Assembly: GCA_934678915.1 (NCBI GenBank)
Contig: CAKUSF010000020.1
Location: 1-24,128 of the forward strand
Direction: 5' to 3'
DNA: 24,128 nucleotides
Source: an uncultured Bacteroidales bacterium
Lineage (GTDB): Bacteria; Bacteroidota; Bacteroidia; Bacteroidales; UBA932
This document shows positions 7,644 to 17,724 of the stretch, piece after piece; the first letter of the stretch is position 1; each line of letters opens with the position of its first letter. Made by a program: the position numbers and the translations under genes. The notes beneath the pieces were generated by a model that made no database searches, was not told where the DNA came from, and saw nothing but the letters and a program-made list of their open reading frames with translations.

Positions 7644-8624
7644 TTAAATGTACTTTCTCTTTTCGGTCTTGACACAACGAACCCTGTACCGCTTCGAAAT
7701 TTCCGCTGGCTCAAAGCTGACTTTATTATTGTTATTAAATGAGAACACCAGAGCCTCATCATCCGAAACCTTTGTGGACGTCCAGAAATTGCCTTCCCTG
7801 TACACTCCACTGTCAGCATCAGGGGTGAATAGAAGAGATGTCGAGTCGGCAGAATATTCCTTAAGCCCTGAAAAACGCATTCCGCTATCATCAGAATACT
7901 TGGCATTCCACGCAGAATGATTAGTACTCAGAATCTTATACTCCTCCGCAGTAGGCAACCTCCAGGAGATAGGGCACCCGCGGATCGCTTCATGATACAT
8001 CGCGTACCCTTGATTTCCACAATTCTTTTCCCCATAATCTACTGGTGCCCAAAGAACACCATCAATATTCACTCCTGAATATTTTCCGTACAAATTCCAC
8101 CCTTTGAAGAATCTTTCTCCATGCTCATCTGTTATGATTGTATCATTGACATTGTCTTTCCCTTCTTTCATCATATCATAATGTTCATTCGTAAAAATGA
8201 ACTCAAGGGTCTGGTGTCCAAACTCATTTGTACCCAAAAGTCTCTTATAGCTTATCGGATACAAAGGAATTCTACGGTCCCACCTCCGGAAAATAGTACT
8301 GAAATAGCTAAAGAACTCAGTGTCATCATAGATCACCACAAACTGTTCAAAAATAGGATCGTGTCCATCCACTGGATCATCGGTCTTGACCAAGATGCTT
8401 TCACCAGGCTTAAGGTGAATTGTCGTTTTGTCAATCAACGTATCATAGCCGGATGACCATACTCCCTTAGGAAAGAAAAGCATGTCCATTTTATGGTCAC
8501 TATTGTTGACATAGTAAAAGTCTGCTGGCACCTTCGTTGAATATTTCTCCGCATCATACTTACACCCCGTAACCAACGCCATGGTCAGCGTCCAAAACGG
8601 CAACAAATAAGGTATCTTCTTCAT
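7644..8624 (-). CDS. Lipoprotein with C-terminal FISUMP domain
   Basis: The 326-residue product has a lipoprotein signal ending in the lipobox VTGC (Cys21), so it is anchored in the envelope. Residues about 30-175 form a domain shared with the neighbouring 172-residue lipoprotein: VPADFYYVNNSD, a central LKPGES, FIFTNEHYDMM, and ITDEHGER. From about residue 180 the protein continues as a FISUMP (Fibrobacter succinogenes major paralogous) domain: WAPVDYG, GCPISWRLPTAEEY, NFWTSTK and the closing RYRVRCVK. The function of both domains is unknown. It is the last gene of the accessory operon. The 83-base gap upstream contains a remnant of the lipase gene's 3' end. Confidence 0.85.
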   Translation of the reverse strand: MKKIPYLLPFWTLTMALVTGCKYDAEKYSTKVPADFYYVNNSDHKMDMLFFPKGVWSSGYDTLIDKTTIHLKPGESILVKTDDPVDGHDPIFEQFVVIYDDTEFFSYFSTIFRRWDRRIPLYPISYKRLLGTNEFGHQTLEFIFTNEHYDMMKEGKDNVNDTIITDEHGERFFKGWNLYGKYSGVNIDGVLWAPVDYGEKNCGNQGYAMYHEAIRGCPISWRLPTAEEYKILSTNHSAWNAKYSDDSGMRFSGLKEYSADSTSLLFTPDADSGVYREGNFWTSTKVSDDEALVFSFNNNNKVSFEPAEISKRYRVRCVKTEKRKYI

Positions 8625-8639
8625 AGTATTCTTATATTC

Positions 8640-8693
8640 TTAAATTATCTCATTGTAAATCAGCTTCAAAACACCTTCTGAGTTCTTTTCTCC
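8640..8693 (-). pseudogene. Relic of the lipase gene 3' end
   Basis: Read on the minus strand, this stretch encodes GEKNSEGVLKLIYNEII and then TAA. The intact lipase upstream ends GEENYEGVLKLIYKKII and then TAA. DNA similarity continues past the stop for several bases and weakly into 8694-8707, where the frame is broken by a TGA just before GEK. The relic lies directly between the two paralogous lipoprotein genes, exactly where a duplicated lipase end would fall if lipase tail plus lipoprotein had been copied as one unit. It has no start codon and should be nonfunctional as a gene. Confidence 0.75.
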
Positions 8694-8707
8694 TCACGAG
8701 AGCCAAC

Positions 8708-9226
8708 TTATTTTAGATCAATCCGGTTACCTTGTTCATCTGTGACGATATGATATTTATAAACGCAACAGTGTTGGTGAGAATATGAAGACATCATATC
8801 ATAATGAGCATTTGTATATGTAAATTGATAAAGAAGGTGTCCGTTTGAATTTACATCTTTCAGTTTAGTATAAGCTACACAGAATCGCGGAAAATAGTTA
8901 GAATCTCCGTGCCACTTACAGATATATTGAGTAAACAATACTGAATCGCTAAAAACGACAGTATATCGTGAGCTCAGAAAACGTGGCGGCATTACCTTAT
9001 TTGTTACAATGGTATCCCGATCTCCCGGCATGAGATCAATCGGCATCGTCCTTTGTACGATATTCCGATTAAGATTATCAGTTCCAATCTGAGCTTCTAT
9101 ATGATAATCACTGTTATTCACATAAACATAATCAACAGGGAGGTCTGTTGAGCAATCCTTATAGATGCATCCTGCGACAGAGGTAATTACAAAAACAAAA
9201 CATACCAAGTTACCTATTCTTTTCAT
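8708..9226 (-). CDS. Lipoprotein, paralogue of the N-terminal half of the FISUMP lipoprotein
   Basis: The 172-residue product has the lipobox SVAGC (Cys20). It shares with the 326-residue neighbour the segments LPVDYVYVNNSD (29-40), a central LMPGDR, a VVFSDSVLFTQY-like strand, GHLLYQFTYTNAHYDMM (about 129-145) and IVTDEQGNR near the C-terminus. It stops where the neighbour goes on into FISUMP, so it represents the shared domain alone. I do not recognise that domain by name. The gene begins 34 bases after the lipase stop and is co-transcribed with it. The product should be an envelope lipoprotein, possibly a partner of the secreted lipase. Confidence 0.75.
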   Translation of the reverse strand: MKRIGNLVCFVFVITSVAGCIYKDCSTDLPVDYVYVNNSDYHIEAQIGTDNLNRNIVQRTMPIDLMPGDRDTIVTNKVMPPRFLSSRYTVVFSDSVLFTQYICKWHGDSNYFPRFCVAYTKLKDVNSNGHLLYQFTYTNAHYDMMSSYSHQHCCVYKYHIVTDEQGNRIDLK

Positions 9227-9260
9227 GACGCTTCCTCTTTAATATTAAATATTTTTATTC

Positions 9261-12200
9261 TTAAATTATCTTTTTGTAAATCAGTTTCAAAACACCTTCA
9301 TAGTTCTCCTCTCCTGAGACAATCCGGACTTTTAGAATTATACTTTCACGCTCGCCCCAAGGTTTCACATCCATCAGTATTTCTCTGAACTCCTTAGATT
9401 CAGCCAACTCCCTCCGTAACTCTGATGCCGAAGGAATATGATCGAAAACAAGGTTGACTTTTCCTTCAATGCAATACGAGACCACTTCCGAAACAGCACC
9501 GCTTCTTGTAGTTATCTGATTATCCTCATCATTAGGGACAAGGATGCCGTTCTTAGTAATGATAACGGGACCCTCTATTGGCTTTTCCACAGGCACGGCA
9601 GAACATACTACCATGCTTGTCTTGCTGGTAAAGGCATCATTGACCGCTTTAAAATAAACATAAGCATTCTTATCCCCATTAGACACAAAAGTCGAATAGC
9701 TCATACCTTCTCCTCCGCTCTCAAATATAAGGGAATGGTCTTCTGTCCAGTCAATTTCTCCGGCATCATATTTAACACCCCATAATCCATGAAGATTCGT
9801 TCTTGAAACGAAATCAGCAAGCTCAGCGACATCACACCTAGCCTTGAGACTATACCCACCAGCCACAATTCTCTTCTGGCTTGATAAAGAGAACTCCGGT
9901 ATGCCTGTCATTACCCTCATTGCATGTGTGGTACCATCCTCACATCTAGCAAAGACGGTCACAAATCCAGTTTTTTTGACATGGATTCTACCATAATCAT
10001 CAATTGTGGCAATATTACTGTCAGATGTTGACCACTCTATATTTCCTGTGTAATTATTGATGTAGTAACGGTCGTTTTCTTTAGGTAATATCGGTCCTCC
10101 GAATTTAATCTTTAATCTTTCTGTTATCGAATTGGCTATCGACTTGTTAATAGCTATATGCACATCAGCCTCGTCACCGACATAAATGTATGAAAAAAGT
10201 GTCTTTGAGTAATCCTCTTTCGAGAAAACGCCATGATAGTCTGCCTGAGTAAGGCTTCGGCTATCAGAGCCTATGCACAATGCACTGGCCGTAGGCACAA
10301 TAATGAATCTATCTACTACTGAAACCGAATCCAGTTCATTATAGTCTTCCTGATATTTTTTCAATGTTTTTGTAATATCACTGGGTAATACATAAAAAGA
10401 GCCATTAGAATTATCAATACCAACACTAGATGGTGCATATTTTGTCTTTGAATACAATGAGTATGTCCGGCTAATTCCCAACCATTTAATTCTCTTATTG
10501 TACTTAATTGAAGCCTCATAGACCTTAGACCCTGGTGACACAAAAGGATAAGTATTGAATTTTGCCTTGACATTGACTTTCGATGCAAAAGAGTCAAACA
10601 AAAGCGTTCCTAGAGGATACCTTGGCAATGCCAGACCTGCAAGGAAACGAACCCAACCGGCTATTTTGTAATGCCCCTCAATATTCAGTAAAGTGTCGGC
10701 TTGCTGATTATTGATCCCGCCATTGCTTATCGCGATATTTTGGATAGACAAGTTATAGTCACCTTTTGGAAAACCAATGTCTTTTAGGGTCTTCTGCCAT
10801 TGCAAGTGTTCGGAATCATCCACCAGCCCATCTGTGTTTACATGATGTATCAGCATCTGACGTGCAGAAGGAGAGTTGTAATACATCTTTGCATAACGCA
10901 ACTTATCTTTGAGGCTGTCCGCCACAGCAAGATTAATTGCGGATGAAAATACTGAACTATACATGATGTCCGCAAAAGCATGCTGATGTCCAATAGGGAC
11001 ATTGGCTCCCAAATAAGGGACATCATGGCTTACAAATGTAGTCACTCTATGTGGAATGTGCTCCTTTTCCATCTTACATAAAGCATATCTGGCAACAAGT
11101 CCTCCCATGCTCTGTCCCATAAGAACATTTCCCTCATCACCAACTTTATGCTCATTCACCCATTTGATTATCTTAATCAGCAACTCAGCATTATCTTGAA
11201 TCCTCGCCCAACTGTCATTCCAATCAACATAAACAATATCACAACTGTCACAAATTGATTTTAATGACTTTCGCTTTTTCAAAAGGTCTTCTAATGTCGT
11301 GTATCCTTTACCATAATATGGATCGTCCTCATCCCTCCGACCGTCTAATTCCCATGGGTCAAATCCTTCCACAATGATAAACGGCTTAACCAAAGATGTG
11401 TTTCCTGGCGCGTATTTCACCGATGCGCTTGCCGAGATCCGACTGCCTGATGATGTCTGAACAAAAAAAGAGTCCACCAAATCCGGCAAATTCTGAACAT
11501 CCACATACGATAGACGCTCATTTAGTATTTCTGACATGACTTTTGAATGAGCATATAAAACTGTCCCATCCGAAAGAGTGATTCTTAACTTCAGATTAAT
11601 GTCCCCTTCAGATAAATAAGCTGTTACAGACGGAGCCATTCTACGATACCCGCTTCCATCGCCCGGATCCAATTCAATACTGGCAATATCAAGGTTTGAA
11701 TACGTGAAATCTCGCACCGTAAACGTGTAGCTTCCAGCAGGGAACATTTCCACGGACGGAGAAAAAGCTACAATATAACTTTCACTATAAGGGTTGATCC
11801 AATTGTTGCTATTGTCATAACAATCATAAACCTGGTCTCCAACCCGTCTCAGAGCGCCACTGGATGTAGCATTATCCACCACATAGTTATACTTAAACGC
11901 GGCAATACTGATCGGAACAGTTGTAGCCGTAGTGGCTTCCCGCATGTCATTCATAATCCCCGTCACAGATCCAAACGGATAATTGGATGTCACAGAAGAT
12001 GATCTGATACTTCTGAGAATATATTCATATTGGGTTAGACTTGCGATGTTCGATTCATTAAGGGTGCCGTCATAGATGGAGTAGTCCACCAAATCCGTTG
12101 AATAATCACGGAGCAATCCCGTTGGCACTCTTGATTTATCAAGATGCTCGAAGATTGTCTCGATTTGCGATCTCACATCTAGGTCATTTTCAATGTCAAC

Positions 12201-12266
12201 GTTTTGTCCTCGCAATACGGTCTGACATATTAAAAAAAGTATAGTTCCAAGTATATGCCGTTTCAT
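9261..12266 (-). CDS. Large secreted alpha/beta-hydrolase (PGAP1-like lipase/esterase)
   Basis: The 1001-residue product has a signal peptide (MKRHILGTILFLICQTVLRG). Residues about 165-250 look like a PKD-type beta sandwich. The hydrolase core starts at KPFIIVEGFDPWE (294-306). Its nucleophile elbow is GQSMGG with Ser386, followed by FVSHDVPYLGANVPIG (411-426), which matches the SxDxPHxGANxP segment of PGAP1/lipase-like enzymes. A likely catalytic His is near 703 (EADVHIAI). Residues about 735-790 (IEWSTSDSNIATIDDYGRI and onward) form a Big_2-like immunoglobulin domain. More beta-rich sequence and a charged C-terminus follow, with no sorting tail that I recognise. It should hydrolyse an ester in the periplasm or outside the cell; the substrate is unknown. 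Its ATG overlaps the upstream stop as TAATG, so translation is coupled. Base composition is AT-richer than the flanking metabolic genes. Confidence 0.82.
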   Translation of the reverse strand: MKRHILGTILFLICQTVLRGQNVDIENDLDVRSQIETIFEHLDKSRVPTGLLRDYSTDLVDYSIYDGTLNESNIASLTQYEYILRSIRSSSVTSNYPFGSVTGIMNDMREATTATTVPISIAAFKYNYVVDNATSSGALRRVGDQVYDCYDNSNNWINPYSESYIVAFSPSVEMFPAGSYTFTVRDFTYSNLDIASIELDPGDGSGYRRMAPSVTAYLSEGDINLKLRITLSDGTVLYAHSKVMSEILNERLSYVDVQNLPDLVDSFFVQTSSGSRISASASVKYAPGNTSLVKPFIIVEGFDPWELDGRRDEDDPYYGKGYTTLEDLLKKRKSLKSICDSCDIVYVDWNDSWARIQDNAELLIKIIKWVNEHKVGDEGNVLMGQSMGGLVARYALCKMEKEHIPHRVTTFVSHDVPYLGANVPIGHQHAFADIMYSSVFSSAINLAVADSLKDKLRYAKMYYNSPSARQMLIHHVNTDGLVDDSEHLQWQKTLKDIGFPKGDYNLSIQNIAISNGGINNQQADTLLNIEGHYKIAGWVRFLAGLALPRYPLGTLLFDSFASKVNVKAKFNTYPFVSPGSKVYEASIKYNKRIKWLGISRTYSLYSKTKYAPSSVGIDNSNGSFYVLPSDITKTLKKYQEDYNELDSVSVVDRFIIVPTASALCIGSDSRSLTQADYHGVFSKEDYSKTLFSYIYVGDEADVHIAINKSIANSITERLKIKFGGPILPKENDRYYINNYTGNIEWSTSDSNIATIDDYGRIHVKKTGFVTVFARCEDGTTHAMRVMTGIPEFSLSSQKRIVAGGYSLKARCDVAELADFVSRTNLHGLWGVKYDAGEIDWTEDHSLIFESGGEGMSYSTFVSNGDKNAYVYFKAVNDAFTSKTSMVVCSAVPVEKPIEGPVIITKNGILVPNDEDNQITTRSGAVSEVVSYCIEGKVNLVFDHIPSASELRRELAESKEFREILMDVKPWGERESIILKVRIVSGEENYEGVLKLIYKKII

Positions 12267-12604
12267 TATTCTTGATCACAGTTAAGTTCATCAACCATTG
12301 TCTTATAGCGTGAATACGTCTCTTCATCAACACCTATAGACAAAGCATCCTCTTCAGACAATTCCAAAGAATATATTCCTTCTACGAGAGTGATATGATT
12401 CAGCATAATCACATCTCTATCAGACTGCAAGAACTGTAAAACATTCAGGCTATCGCAAGCGGACCTAGTACACAAAACCCTTTCCTGCCCATCAAGCGAT
12501 TCCGAAGTCGCGACATCCTCTTCTTGGATGTCATCACATGAACATAAAGAACCGGCTATCAAGCATGCCATTATTGTCTTTAAATACATCCTATTCATAA
12601 TCAT
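12266..12604 (-). CDS. Small lipoprotein of unknown function
   Basis: The 112-residue product has a lipobox ending in SLCSC (Cys23), followed by DDIQEED. That acidic stretch right after the acylated cysteine fits the lipoprotein export signal that sends Bacteroidetes lipoproteins to the cell surface. The rest is acidic, without a recognisable domain. Met3 or Met6 are alternative starts. Its stop codon overlaps the lipase ATG by one base, and it begins five bases after the upstream small secreted protein gene, so it is an operon member and may assist the lipase. Confidence 0.7.
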   Translation of the reverse strand: MIMNRMYLKTIMACLIAGSLCSCDDIQEEDVATSESLDGQERVLCTRSACDSLNVLQFLQSDRDVIMLNHITLVEGIYSLELSEEDALSIGVDEETYSRYKTMVDELNCDQE

Positions 12605-12609
12605 TTTGT

Positions 12610-12870
12610 TTAGATTTCAAATTCGCCAATGTAAACCTCTCCTTCATCATAAAGGAATAGAACACTAATCAGTGACTGATTCCCCATAAGCGAGGCATGC
12701 ATTGGCACGACTTCTGGTGATCGATGAATTGGTTTTGTCGGCTTAGGATCTTTAATGATGATTTTAATGTCCATTTCCGGTCCATCATTTTTCGAATAAC
12801 AATTTGGAGAGACTATGCAAAATGATGCTAACAGTGCCATCGCCAAAGAGAGTGCTTTAATCGTTCTCAT
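12610..12870 (-). CDS. Small secreted protein, possibly DUF3244-related
   Basis: The 86-residue product has a signal peptide (MRTIKALSLAMALLASFCIV). The mature part contains RSPEVVPMHASLMGNQSLISVLFLYDEGEVYIGEFEI-like text (read here only as two short halves, RSPEVVPMHASL and ISVLFLYDEGEVYIGEFEI). This resembles the start of DUF3244 proteins, small secreted beta-sandwich proteins of Bacteroidetes, but it ends earlier than usual. It is the first gene of the accessory operon and follows a consensus promoter. The family link is tentative. Confidence 0.65.
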   Translation of the reverse strand: MRTIKALSLAMALLASFCIVSPNCYSKNDGPEMDIKIIIKDPKPTKPIHRSPEVVPMHASLMGNQSLISVLFLYDEGEVYIGEFEI

Positions 12871-12900
12871 AGGCTTCGATTATTATTATTTTAACTATTG

Positions 12901-12931
12901 CAAAAGTAAATTAAAAGGCTGAAGAATCAAA
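12901..12931 (-). promoter_or_regulatory. Promoter of the accessory lipase/lipoprotein operon
   Basis: On the minus strand TTTG (12931-12928), a 19-base spacer and TACTTTTG (12908-12901) match the Bacteroidetes consensus at both boxes with ideal spacing. The predicted transcript starts near 12895, about 25 bases before the ATG at 12870. Between here and the barrel gene at 13124 I see no gene and no strong terminator. Confidence 0.8.
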
Positions 12932-13123
12932 AAAAACGGTCTAAAATAGTATTACACTTTTCGTAAGCCAAAATCAGCCTCTCAAGTAGGTGTGCACATG
13001 TTTTCAGCCATTTTATAAGGCGTGAAAATCTAACTGTATTTAGTCATAATAGATTAATAACGAAATTTTCGCATGATGAAATCAAAGTTAATCAAAGCAT
13101 GAGTGACAATCACAAGAATATTC

Positions 13124-14404
13124 CTAAAAATAGAAACCGGTGTTGAAGTACATGACTCCTGTGCCGTCTTGGGCGGAAAGGGCGCGGGCATATTCAATGT
13201 TGAGGACAAAGTTGCGGTTCAGGATGAATTTCAGGGCGGCTCCGGTTGAGAGGTGGAAGGTGTCGGGGCGGGTGGTGTCGATGAACTTGGCGTAAAGTTT
13301 CGGGAATGCACCTGTGCGGTTGGTCACATCGAAGGATTTCAAGGCACTGATCCCATCGCAGAAGCCACTGAGCATCAAACCGATGTCTTGATTCCAAATG
13401 GTGAATCCGGCAAATTTCCAGCGCAGTTCCGCATTCACGAAACCAACAGCGGGGCCTATTACTCTGTTGTATAGAAGACCTCGGACTGTACGGTAGCCCC
13501 CAATGGCCTCGTTGTCATAGATAGGGCCTCCCGGAGTGTAAAACGGGATGGCGTACCACGGGGCATCGCCAAGGAACTCTTGATAATCAAGACGATAAGC
13601 CAAGACAAGCGATTCTTTAATTATAGGAATATACTGACGCAGGCATGCGTGAACCTTAATGTAGGCATCACTTGACCCCAAAAACTTCGGGGCAGCGGTG
13701 ATGTGCGCTTTGGCCAAAACTCCCCTCGTAGGAACGCCCTCGTAGTCACGGGAATCAAACACAAGTCCAAGACGCAGGGCTGAAGAATATTCGTTGGATT
13801 TTTCCTCAGAAGGAATTATCCCCCACGCCTTGTAAAGGCCGAACAAGGACATCTCTCCTTCAGAATCTTGAGGATGATAGTCCTTGACTTTGAATTGGTT
13901 GAAGTGATAGCCTGCTTCCCAAGACAGATGGTCATAAATCTTCCCGGAAAAATCAGCCTTGACGTTGAATGTGCCTCTGTCGTACTTGTAGAACCCGTCT
14001 GCAAGCGAGGAGTCATAAAACGTCTGGCGGCCTCCAAAGCCGAAGAACTCCATCGCGTTGTCTGCACAGTAACTAGCCGCCAGATTCATCCTAACACCTG
14101 ACAGAAGACTCCCTGAATCGAACGAGGCCACAAATGTTTTGCTTCCACCTGTGTAGCCTGAAACCTCTAAATAGGAACTGCTTTTAGGATTCGGGTAAGT
14201 CGAACCGTCACCGAAGTTATAGACATTCATCAAGCCACCGAAAAGGAGCCCTTTAGCCCCATCGAAGCCGGCCAAAGGGAACGGTACAAAGGAATAGCCA
14301 GTCTTGACAACCGGAGCGTTTTCCTTTGACACTAGTGGATGCACTATCATGGACAGGCAAAAGGCAAGCAAGAATGTTCGTGCTCTAAAAGTCTTCATAT
14401 TCAA
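13124..14404 (-). CDS. BamA/Omp85-type outer-membrane beta-barrel protein
   Basis: The 426-residue product has a signal peptide and ends in an aromatic residue (NTGFYF), as expected for a barrel inserted by the BAM machine. The Omp85 bacterial surface antigen domain (PF01103) shows in LGLVFDSRDYEGVPTRG (213-229) and in YRTVRGLLYNRV (304-315), whose VRG matches the conserved loop-6 motif. AVGFVNAELRWKF follows, and alternating strands fill the rest. There are no POTRA repeats before the barrel, so it is not BamA itself but a short Omp85-like protein. It is transcribed away from the GH97 gene. Met3 is an alternative start. Its role is unknown. Confidence 0.8.
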   Translation of the reverse strand: MNMKTFRARTFLLAFCLSMIVHPLVSKENAPVVKTGYSFVPFPLAGFDGAKGLLFGGLMNVYNFGDGSTYPNPKSSSYLEVSGYTGGSKTFVASFDSGSLLSGVRMNLAASYCADNAMEFFGFGGRQTFYDSSLADGFYKYDRGTFNVKADFSGKIYDHLSWEAGYHFNQFKVKDYHPQDSEGEMSLFGLYKAWGIIPSEEKSNEYSSALRLGLVFDSRDYEGVPTRGVLAKAHITAAPKFLGSSDAYIKVHACLRQYIPIIKESLVLAYRLDYQEFLGDAPWYAIPFYTPGGPIYDNEAIGGYRTVRGLLYNRVIGPAVGFVNAELRWKFAGFTIWNQDIGLMLSGFCDGISALKSFDVTNRTGAFPKLYAKFIDTTRPDTFHLSTGAALKFILNRNFVLNIEYARALSAQDGTGVMYFNTGFYF

Positions 14405-14467
14405 GAAATATCTTCGCTAATTTACAACAAATTAATTTATTTTATGTTCTTTTTCGCCAATCTTGAC

Positions 14468-14475
14468 TATCTTTG
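14468..14475 (+). promoter_or_regulatory. Probable -7 box of the GH97 gene
   Basis: TATCTTTG fits TAnnTTTG and lies 50 bases before the GH97 ATG. At the right distance upstream only TATG is found instead of TTTG, so the upstream box is weak. Confidence 0.5.
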
Positions 14476-14522
14476 GAGGATAAAAAGCACCGATGATTCG
14501 GCAATAATTTTAGAAGAAATAA

Positions 14523-16784
<2,262 letters not shown>

Positions 16785-16863
16785 ACGTCTGCCAGAAAAT
16801 GGTTTTGGTTGCTTGAAAGTTTTCAAAGTACAAACAAATCAGTTATTTAACTCGAAGATAAAG

Positions 16864-16931
16864 GCAGCCGAAAAAAGGCAAAAGCGGAATTTTGCACGTT
16901 ACCAAAATTCCGCTTTTGATTTTTCGGCTGC
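16864..16931. repeat. Conserved-loop long hairpin, copy 2 (possible two-way terminator)
   Basis: This 68-base palindrome has an outer stem GCAGCCGAAAAA (16864-16875) pairing with 16920-16931. A small bulge follows (AGG against A). The inner stem CAAAAGCGGAATTTTG (16879-16894) pairs perfectly with 16903-16918, and the loop is CACGTTAC (16895-16902). The layout and loop are the same as in the copy at 7294-7358, while the middle of the inner stem and most of the outer stem differ and remain paired. It lies between the convergent GH97 and HAD genes. Confidence 0.82.
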
Positions 16932-16954
16932 TGTTGTAACATATTTCTATAATA

Positions 16955-17584
16955 TCAAGCCAGGAAACGGAGCACATCTTCAGTCCAGTCTTCACCGTTG
17001 GTGGCTTGGATGGTGTTGATGCCTATGGCTCTGGCAGCGGTGACATTCTTGGGGCCGTCATCGATGAAAAGAACCTGAGACGGAGTGACCTTCTCTGATT
17101 CCAGCATCATGCGGAATATCTTCTCGTCAGGTTTCATCACTTTCATCTCGTAGCTGACGTAGATGCTGTCAAGATAGTCATCAAGCGAGTTGCCATGGCC
17201 GTCAAAGGCTTTGCTCAGAGACCATTCCATAATGAACGGGTTGGTGTTGGACAAGAGCGAGAGACGGTAGCCTTCGGCACGGAGTTTTCTGAACAGTTTA
17301 AGATTTCTTTCCGGAACACTTGAAAAGAATCCCATGTAGGCGTTGCGGCACTCGTCCATGCTCACTTCCCTGGCAACTTCCTTACTAACCCTAGCCCGAA
17401 ACTCTTCCTTGCCAATCAGACCAGCCTCAAAATCACCGAAAAACCCTTCCTGACGAACCATATTGAGATATTTCTCTACATTATCAAAACCAAGTGCCTT
17501 AAACCTCTCCACAACCATACTCAAATCCGCTGGAGCCACGACCCCACCGAAATCAAAAACCACATTCGTGATGTCCTTTCTCAT
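16955..17584 (-). CDS. HAD-superfamily phosphatase (YihX-like)
   Basis: The 209-residue product has all four HAD motifs: VVFDFGGVV with Asp11 and Gly at the +2 position, LLSNTN (111-116), KPDEKIF with Lys151, and VLFIDDGPKN with Asp175/Asp176. A four-helix cap lies between motifs I and II. The DxG form of motif I occurs in the YihX group, whose E. coli member dephosphorylates alpha-glucose-1-phosphate. The substrate here is not certain. It is a cytoplasmic enzyme transcribed alone, converging on the GH97 gene. Confidence 0.85.
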   Translation of the reverse strand: MRKDITNVVFDFGGVVAPADLSMVVERFKALGFDNVEKYLNMVRQEGFFGDFEAGLIGKEEFRARVSKEVAREVSMDECRNAYMGFFSSVPERNLKLFRKLRAEGYRLSLLSNTNPFIMEWSLSKAFDGHGNSLDDYLDSIYVSYEMKVMKPDEKIFRMMLESEKVTPSQVLFIDDGPKNVTAARAIGINTIQATNGEDWTEDVLRFLA

Positions 17585-17603
17585 ATTCCTCTATAATTTG
17601 CCG

Positions 17604-17630
17604 CAAAGATAGTGATATGCCGTAACTCAA
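17604..17630 (-). promoter_or_regulatory. Probable promoter of the HAD gene
   Basis: On the minus strand TATCTTTG (17611-17604) matches the -7 box. A TTG at 17630-17628 is 16 bases upstream, shorter than the usual 19. The start of transcription would fall about 14 bases before the ATG. Confidence 0.45.
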
Positions 17631-17724
17631 TGATAAAAAACATATAATTTTCATAAAAAACAGAAATATTTTGATTCATACCCCCGGCTGTTCAGAAGCC
17701 TTTGGTACCTTTAGGCAAAAAACT

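Noticed and set aside
17671..17724. Upstream TTG start of the ORF6N gene
   Set aside because: The ATG at 17725 is closer to the usual family start, and the 18 extra codons look noncoding.
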